Shown here: in pieces, positions 5,752 through 10,830 of the stretch
Position numbering within the stretch: the first letter of the stretch is position 1
Layout of the letters: every line of letters begins with the position of its first letter
NCBI GenBank assembly: GCA_030064795.1
Contig: JASJEI010000083.1
Span: forward strand, 1 to 10,830
Reading direction: 5' to 3'
From: Pleurocapsa sp. MO_226.B13
GTDB lineage: Bacteria; Cyanobacteriota; Cyanobacteriia; Cyanobacteriales; Xenococcaceae
Length of the DNA stretch: 10,830 nt
Made by a program: the position numbers and the translations under genes
The notes under the pieces: generated by a model
What the model was told of the DNA's origin: nothing
The model's input: only the letters and a program-made list of their open reading frames with translations
Databases searched by the model: none

Positions 5752-5928
5752 GAACAGTTTGATTGTCGCTACGAATCGATCCTTACGGAAATAATAGCGA
5801 TTGATATCGCGCTGAATGAGGCTACCAGAGGTGGTTTAGTGGTTATTCTTCCCGAAAAGATCGGTCGCACCCTTGACTTAATTGAGGCTCGCCATCCGCA
5901 AATTAAATGGGCTTTGTTGCCTGAATAA
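5752..5928 (+). pseudogene. Fragment resembling the C-terminus of cyanophycin synthetase (Mur-ligase type)
   Basis: The frame opens after a TGA at 5749-5751 and reads 58 residues to TAA at 5926. It includes TEIIAIDIALNEATRGG, LVVILPEKIGRTLDLIEA and RHPQIKW. The pattern E-AI--AL--A--G-LVVI-PE---R---LI is what I recall from the end of CphA proteins, which polymerise Arg and Asp into cyanophycin. There is no start codon or ribosome binding site, and the upstream side meets an IS end at 5701-5724. Most likely a stranded C-terminal scrap left by an insertion or deletion. The family call is from memory; another Mur-ligase-like protein is possible. Confidence 0.4.
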
Positions 5929-5975
5929 TTTTTAGTTACACCATTCATGGGTTATGGCTAGCTGAATCTAGCACT

Positions 5976-6003
5976 CCCCGTCCTCGCGGAACGCAGGGCG
6001 GGG
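5976..6003. repeat. Hairpin of the IS200/IS605-end type
   Basis: CCCCGTCC (5976-5983) pairs with GGGCGGGG (5996-6003) across 8 positions, one of them T-G, with a 12-base loop. It is followed by TTCTTGAATT. Near-identical GC-rich hairpins with this flank are familiar beside IS200/IS605 or TnpB-type elements in cyanobacteria. No tnpA or tnpB remnant is seen here. Confidence 0.4.
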
Positions 6004-6391
6004 TTCTTGAATTGTCCGACTGCATATATTGATTATCCTGTTTTATGAGGAGATCTTAGAAAATTTCTAAATATTATATTTAAGTTGTTGCTTCGACCGA
6101 GTATTCTGGGTATGGTAAGACTAGGATACTACACGGTCTTGATCGCCTCAACAAAAGGACTTTAATGGCGATCGCGAGATGTAACTGGACACCATCTGTC
6201 TGCAAATTGCGACAGTCAATACAGAATTTTCATTAAATAAAAAACAAAACAGGATTGCTACAACTAGCAGTAAGATTAGAATAAAGAATAGTAAAAATTT
6301 GGGCAAAGCGACCTGGATTTGTCTTCTGTTAGCATACTTAGTTTTAGATTGGAGCTTTTAACCCCTCTCGATCGCTGCGTTCTGTTCTAGC
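6004..6391. other. Gene-free stretch before the TPR pseudogene
   Basis: I see no supported gene here. A 15-base palindrome TTAGAAAATTTCTAA (6056-6070, perfect 7-base arms around A6063) could be an operator or a chance AT-rich feature. A HIP1 octamer lies near 6170. A short open frame in 6130-6235 has no recognisable motif. Confidence 0.4.
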
Positions 6392-7459
6392 TTGAGATTA
6401 GATAAAAAAAGTAAAGAAGTTGATAAAAATCCCATGAAGCATCCCCACTGGTTAGCTGTAGCAGGAATAACTACTAGCATTTTAATAACTGACGTACTAA
6501 AAGTTAGTGCAAGTATTTCGATTGGTTCTCGGCAAGTAGCGACCAAAGCCTCAGAGAACGATTACGCCTACAATCGAGCGGGGGAATTAGTAGACAGCAT
6601 CAAGAAATACGAAGAAAATATTTCTTGCGATCGTTCAGAGTTAAACTCACAACTAACTCACTATCAGATCTGGGTTAATCGTGGTCTAGCCTTGCAACAA
6701 CAACAAAAATACCGCGAATCTATAGCTTGTTTCGATCGCGCTTTAGCTCTACAGCCAGATTTAGAACCAGCCTGGTATCGTCGCGGTATTGCCCTAGGTC
6801 ATCTCAAACAATATTCTCAAGCGGTTTTTGCCTACCAGCAGGCAATCGCCATTAATGGCAACGAACATACCAGTTGGTACAATTAGGGTAATGCTTACAA
6901 ACATCTCGGACAATACGAACGAGCGATTGCAATCGAGTCGGATTTTCATCTCGCTTACTATCAGATGGGGCTGGTACTGGAAAAAACGGGAAACTACGAT
7001 AGCGCAGTTTCCGCTTATCAACAGGCGGTTTACCTAGAACCAGAATAAGAGCGGGCATGGTACGCGCAAGGTAGCCTCTTAAACAGATTAAAACAATACG
7101 AGCGGGCGATCGCCGTCTACGAAAAAATCCTCAAGCTGCAATCCAAACAGCATCAAGCTTGGTATAATTTAGGAAACATCCACCTCCAGCTAAAAAATTA
7201 TCAGCAAGCAATCGCCTGCGAAGAACGAGCGATTGCCCTAAAGCCCGATTATCATTTTGCCTGGAATAATCACGGTGCTGCACTAGAAGCCCTAAAACAA
7301 ATCAAACAAATCAAAAAAGCTCTCAGATCCTATAGTAAAGCCCTATAAGCCAATCCCGATTATGAACAAGCCCTGAATAATCGCCGTCGCCTCTTATTTT
7401 CTGTAAGTGGAAGTAATTCTGTTGTTTCCAATACACACAAAGAAATTAATTTAGAATAG
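6392..7459 (+). pseudogene. Membrane-anchored TPR-repeat protein gene with three in-frame stops
   Basis: One unbroken frame runs to TAG at 7457 but carries TAG at 6884, TAA at 7046 and TAA at 7346. The start is TTG at 6392 or, more likely, ATG at 6434, which puts WLAVAGITTSILITDVL near the N-terminus as a signal anchor. Seven TPR units follow from about 6660, with the W/Y-x-x-G and A-I signatures. The stops replace a Leu-like position (WYN*GN), the residue after LEPE, and the residue before ANPDY. TPR 3 lacks seven residues (27 instead of 34), and TPR 7 carries a three-residue KQI duplication at 7295-7312, both frame-preserving. Intact relatives are TPR scaffolds for protein-protein contact. 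The first 164 residues could still be made as a truncated two-TPR protein. The partner is unknown. Confidence 0.8.
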
Positions 7460-7669
7460 TTTAAAGTCTAACCAATCAATTTGAACCCAGGAATAATAGA
7501 ATAAATGATAGACTCAAATATTTAAAGGCAAGAAGCTGACCAAATTGAGAAAAATGGCGTTCTTTAGTTTTTTTTAGGTCTATTTACTGACAACAATAAA
7601 TCAAGGCAAAAGTTAGCGTCATTGATTCTATTTCTTTAAATATTCGAGAAAATTCAATTGGGATTAAAA

Positions 7670-9106
7670 ATGAAACAAAATCGCGAAGATAGATCCTATA
7701 GATTTCAGATTCGCATCATGTTAGTTTACTGTTCGCTCATCTTGTTATCTTTTTTTGGTGCAGTACTAGCAATTCGCCGAGTTTTATTACTTCGTTTAGA
7801 TGCTAGGGTAGAGCAAGCTCTTCATCAAGAAATACAAGAGTTGCGGATTTTGGTAAACGGCAAAGATCCTGAAACGGCTCAGCCTTTTGGAGACAACATT
7901 ACCGCAATTTTTAACACATTTTTAAGACGCAATATTCCTGTTAGTGATGAGTATACAATTGCCCTATTTCCAGATCGGTTTTACAACTCAGTACCTCCAG
8001 AATTACCTCCAGCAATCGATCGCGATTCGTCAATAGTAAAATACTGGCAAAAAATTACTTTACCCGTACAGGGAACAATTAATACTTCTGAAGGTGAAAT
8101 TGTCTATTTAGCCGAACCCGTCAAAATCGAGGGGAGAATTAAAGGCATATTTGTGGTGGCGATCGCGATGAATAACCCACGTCAGGAAGTTACAGAAGCA
8201 ATTTTAATTATTATTCGGGTAACTAGCGTGGTGGTGGCAATCACTTCTATTTTGGCTTGGGTTTTTGCGGGGAGAATTTTGAGTCCTTTACGTTTATTAA
8301 CCGAAACCGCACAAGCAATTAGGGAAAACAATTTAGACCGTCGCATCCAAGTCAAAGGAAATGACGAGGTGGCGCAACTCGGCACCACATTCAACGAAAT
8401 GCTCGATCGCCTACAGTCAGCCTTTATCACTCAACGGCAATTTCTTAACGATGTCGGACACGAACTCAAAACACCCATCACCATAGTCCAAGGACATTTA
8501 GAATTAATGGGGGATACCCCCGAAGAACAACAAGAAACCAAAGAAATTGTCTTAGATGAATTAGAACGGATGAATCGTTTGCTAAATGATTTGATGCTGT
8601 TAGCAAAATCCGAACGACCAGATTTTTTGAATTTAGAACCCCTAGAAATTAGTACTTTAACTGAAGAAATTTATCAAAAAGTCAGGGGGATGGGCGATCG
8701 CCAATGGCAATTGGAAACAGTAGCTCAAGGAATAATACTAGCAGATCGTCAGCGACTGGCGCAAGCCGTCGTTAATTTGGCACAAAATGCCACCAAACAT
8801 ACCCTACCAGAAGACACAATTGCCATTGGTTCTAGCGTCGAGGGGAATAAAGTCAGCTTGTGGGTAAGAGATACAGGAACGGGTATTGCTCCAGCAGATC
8901 GACAACGCATATTTGAACGTTTTCAAACAGGCAACAACGGTTATGCAGGAAAAAGCACGGGTTTGGGTTTATCTATTGTCAATGCAATTGTCCAAGCACA
9001 TAGCGGTAGAATTGAACTATCAAGTAAATTAAATCACGGATCTAAATTTACGATTGTTTTACCTCAACTATTAATTTTAAAATCTTCTTTGTCTAGAATT
9101 AACTAG
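7670..9106 (+). CDS. Two-TM sensor histidine kinase (EnvZ-like: periplasmic sensor, HAMP, HisKA, HATPase_c)
   Basis: 478 residues from ATG 7670; a TTG at 7658 would add four. TM1 is about residues 16-36 and TM2 about 177-201, bracketing a roughly 140-residue periplasmic region with no family that I recognise. HAMP follows (about 202-252; RILSPLRLL, NDEVAQLGTTFNEML). The H-box FLNDVGHELKTP has His264 as the phosphoacceptor. The ATPase domain shows the N-box (NLAQNATKH, Asn369 and Asn373), G1 DTGTGI at 401-406, FERF at 415-418 and G2 GLGLS at 431-435. All catalytic residues are present, so it should autophosphorylate. No response regulator lies beside it: upstream is the TPR pseudogene, downstream a repeat-bearing spacer. 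It is an orphan kinase with unknown ligand and partner. The 210-base upstream spacer shows no clear promoter. Confidence 0.93.
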   Translation: MKQNREDRSYRFQIRIMLVYCSLILLSFFGAVLAIRRVLLLRLDARVEQALHQEIQELRILVNGKDPETAQPFGDNITAIFNTFLRRNIPVSDEYTIALFPDRFYNSVPPELPPAIDRDSSIVKYWQKITLPVQGTINTSEGEIVYLAEPVKIEGRIKGIFVVAIAMNNPRQEVTEAILIIIRVTSVVVAITSILAWVFAGRILSPLRLLTETAQAIRENNLDRRIQVKGNDEVAQLGTTFNEMLDRLQSAFITQRQFLNDVGHELKTPITIVQGHLELMGDTPEEQQETKEIVLDELERMNRLLNDLMLLAKSERPDFLNLEPLEISTLTEEIYQKVRGMGDRQWQLETVAQGIILADRQRLAQAVVNLAQNATKHTLPEDTIAIGSSVEGNKVSLWVRDTGTGIAPADRQRIFERFQTGNNGYAGKSTGLGLSIVNAIVQAHSGRIELSSKLNHGSKFTIVLPQLLILKSSLSRIN

Positions 9107-9190
9107 CTTTGAGATTAAAGTGATTTTAGTACATATATATTAGTTATTTAAGTGGATTTCCTCGCACGATCGCGCTATCGGTTTGATGTG

Positions 9191-9210
9191 AGTTGTTAGT
9201 TGTTAGTTGT
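9191..9210 (+). repeat. AGTTGTT heptamer tandem repeat
   Basis: AGTTGTT repeats 2.9 times. Such short heptamers between genes are common in cyanobacterial genomes. Confidence 0.6.
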
Positions 9211-9283
9211 AGGGGGCTAACGGCGACGCGGTTGCGCAAGCAAGTCGTTAGACTCAGCTAATCCTTTAAGGAATCGCCCCTAC
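9209..9283. repeat. 75-base nested inverted-repeat element
   Basis: Outer arms GTAGGGG (9209-9215) and CCCCTAC (9277-9283) are perfect inverted copies. Inside, CTAACGGC (9217-9224) pairs with GTCGTTAG (9244-9251) with one mismatch around a GC-rich loop containing the palindrome TTGCGCAA. It looks like a small non-coding mobile or REP-type element. Confidence 0.5.
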
Positions 9284-9534
9284 AGTTCGGAGGGCTGTTT
9301 CCAACTGAGATAAGTTGACGATTTTGGATGATAGGAGAGTGGTGAAGGAGGGAAATGGGGAAATAAACAACAATTTGCCCAAAAAAAGCCCCATTTTAGT
9401 TGGTAAAACTCACTCGTTTTTCGGGTTTAATCAACTGAAATAGCCCTAAATTCGTTGACTGACAACAATTATTAATCGATAAATGATGTTGAAATCGGTG
9501 AGTATTTGTCTAATAATCTCCCTATCCCCCTATC

Positions 9535-9558
9535 CTCACAAGGGTAGGTTTTTTACAA
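9535..9558 (+). repeat. Left terminal inverted repeat of the IS4-type element
   Basis: 24 bases starting CTCACAAGGGTAGG, containing T6 and ending ACAA. Exact inverted copy of the right end. Confidence 0.92.
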
Positions 9559-9568
9559 TTAAGAGGAA

Positions 9569-10736
9569 TCAGAAAAAGCCCAATCGCTGAAATGATTGAA
9601 GGATATAGGAAATAAGCGACCGAAGGTCAGAGATTGACCCCAATCGCAGTTGCGCTACTATAGTTAACAAACCATTAAGAAAACAAGAGATTTGACGAGT
9701 AGCTGTAAGTTGAGGTGTTTTGGACAGATCAGAAATTAATTCCTCATCATGAAAACTTTCCTGCTCTCCACCAAGAGTAACCATCCACAACAGAGCCACA
9801 GCCATTGCCAACCAATGCCGTTCCGCTCGGTCTGGTTGTCGCAAGGGAGTTTTCTGCCATTGCCAGCCATCACTTTTGACATCTCGATAAGAACTTTCAA
9901 TCCAAGAGCGAAATCCGTACCAACCAATATCAACATCAGTTGATTTGAAGTCGGTGAGAATTAACCAAGGGTCAGCATAACCATCATCCCATCGAGCTAG
10001 AAGAGTACAATCAATTGGATTGCTTTTAAAGCAAGTAATTTGTCCCGACCAACTCTCTCTCTTTTGAGTGACAACGGTGGCTCTTTGGCTGCCATGAAGA
10101 TGAATTTTGTAGTCGGTAGTGACCTTGATGATTAATTCTTAAAAATGGATGCCAGCCTAACTCCAAAATCTTTTGATATAGCCAATCAGCATATAATCCT
10201 CTGTCGGCACTAACAATTACCTTCCAATCTGTTGGTACAATATTTTTGAGAGATTGAAATAGTTCCAACCAGTATGGTTTCCAACTGCCTTTCTCAGTGG
10301 CTTTGACAACTTTCCACGCCACAGGAATGCCACTACCTCGATATAAAACATTAATCGATAGCACCGTGAAATTCTGACCAATACTAGTAGCATCTAATGC
10401 CATTGGTAACTCTTTCGTGTTTTGAGGAAGTAAATCAACAATCCATTGTAGTAATGAAGCAAAACAATCTTTGACTTCTAGAGATACTCGTTTATTCCCT
10501 TTTTTGCTTTTCGCTTTTCCTTCTTTGTACCATTCTTTTAGTCTCTGACGTACTGTATTGTCTTGCTCTTGATTGATTTTGGCAATTAGATGAGAAACTC
10601 TGGTCACACTGCTTGATTGTGTCATGACCATCCCAAAGCTCCAGGTTGCCAGTCCAGACACTTGAGGTAAGCTTAGATGAGGAAATCTTCCGCTTACTAT
10701 TTGTTTCCAATCTTTGAGATGTTGATTTAATTTCAT
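9569..10736 (-). pseudogene. IS4-family transposase, frameshifted
   Basis: Reading from ATG at 10736, the first frame gives an N-terminal domain and the DDE residues Asp115 (MALDATSIG) and Asp178 (SADRGLY), then GWHPFLRIN. Soon after, near 10125-10140, the protein sense moves +1. The second frame begins around VTTDYKIHLHG and runs SGQITCFKS, CTLLARWDDGYADPWLILTD, then WYGFRSWIESSYRDVK with the catalytic Glu (codon 9896-9898) and GWQWQKT, to TGA at 9569. Joined, it makes about 388 residues, normal for the family. The first frame alone ends at 10026 (236 residues) without Glu. A one-base insertion, or two-base deletion, near 10130 explains it. The offset is +1, so the -1 slippage used by many IS does not fit. 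Confidence 0.85.
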
Positions 10737-10802
10737 CTCTTGAAAGCTTCTATTGACTTCTCTTTATACTCTTACCTTATTTCTGAGCTTTTACTCCTCC
10801 CT

Positions 10803-10826
10803 TTGTAAAAAACCTACCCTTGTGAG
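10803..10826 (-). repeat. Right terminal inverted repeat of the IS4-type element
   Basis: 24 bases ending CCTACCCTTGTGAG, all matching the left end in inverse. Only four bases of flanking DNA remain after it. Confidence 0.92.
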
Positions 10827-10830
10827 ATCC

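Larger units (their letters stand above)
9107..9534. other. Gene-free spacer between kinase and insertion sequence
   Basis: No supported gene. It holds a heptamer tandem repeat and a 75-base nested inverted repeat (listed separately), a HIP1-like CGATCGCGC at 9168-9176, and a C-rich CCCTATCCCCCTATC run that borders the insertion sequence. ACTGACAACAAT occurs here near 9459 and also near 7587 on the other side of the kinase. Confidence 0.6.
9535..10826 (-). mobile_element. Complete IS4-type insertion sequence, 1292 bp
   Basis: Perfect 24-bp terminal inverted repeats (9535-9558 and 10803-10826, beginning CTCACAAGGGTAGG) bracket one frameshifted transposase gene on the minus strand. The left flank 9524-9534 is ATCCCCCTATC. 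The four bases visible after the right end are ATCC, which agrees with an 11-base target duplication, a length known for IS4-family members; a 3-base ATC duplication is also possible. The window ends before this can be settled. Exact ends imply recent insertion, while the broken gene means it cannot move on its own. Confidence 0.88.

Noticed and set aside
6794..7058. Several short frames on both strands within the TPR region
   Set aside because: All overlap the TPR reading frame, which shows clear repeats on either side of its stops; the others show no motif.
9107..9534. tRNA, CRISPR or other structured RNA in the spacer after the kinase
   Set aside because: No cloverleaf with a T-loop GTTCRA motif and no regularly spaced direct repeats were found; the structure seen is explained by inverted repeats.
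9736..9943. Short frames on both strands inside the insertion sequence
   Set aside because: They lie within the second part of the transposase gene and are shadows of it.
10125..10148. Programmed -1 frameshifting in the IS transposase at the T5 run
   Set aside because: The second frame is offset by +1, not -1, and there is no X XXY YYZ slippery heptamer. A plain indel fits better.

Overview
The window looks cyanobacterial. The base composition is AT-rich, the HIP1 octamer GCGATCGC recurs (for example near 3183, 3532, 3659, 4097, 4302, 5101, 6170, 7108, 8160 and 8694), and the genes are families common in filamentous or baeocyte-forming cyanobacteria: double-glycine-leader peptides, an RTX protein with a cyanobacterial-type C-terminal domain, a ShlB/FhaC-type porin, a TPR protein and an EnvZ-like kinase. 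Genus cannot be set from this sequence.

Left part (1-5005) is a secretion-flavoured block. Two small divergent genes (288-521 minus, 754-1011 plus) encode peptides whose 23-residue leaders are the same length and both end in Val-Asn-Gly-Gly, while their cores differ completely. The 232-bp space between them holds a minus-strand terminator-like hairpin that overlaps a 17-bp near-palindrome. Next comes a two-frame RTX locus: 1321-2436 carries an EExGHxxD zincin-like motif, and 2408-3103 carries the calcium-binding repeats and probable type I secretion C-terminus. The second reading frame is offset by +1 from the first, so this is either one frameshifted gene or a translationally coupled pair. 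It is followed by a complete outer-membrane two-partner-secretion porin (3257-5005) with no TpsA partner in view.

Middle part (5006-7459) is decaying DNA: a C-terminally cut IS5-type transposase piece, three IS-end-like sequences, a fragment resembling the C-terminus of cyanophycin synthetase, an IS200/IS605-like hairpin, and a membrane-anchored TPR gene carrying three in-frame stop codons although its frame is otherwise unbroken over about 1 kb.

Right part (7460-10830) has an intact two-TM sensor histidine kinase without a response regulator beside it, a repeat-bearing spacer, and a complete 1292-bp IS4-type insertion sequence with perfect 24-bp terminal inverted repeats. Its transposase is frameshifted, separating the two catalytic Asp residues from the catalytic Glu.

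The most novel-looking material is the divergent leader-peptide pair with its regulatory-looking spacer and a relic third leader start at 1185-1203. No exporter, maturation enzyme or immunity gene is visible in the window, so a complete system is not demonstrated here.
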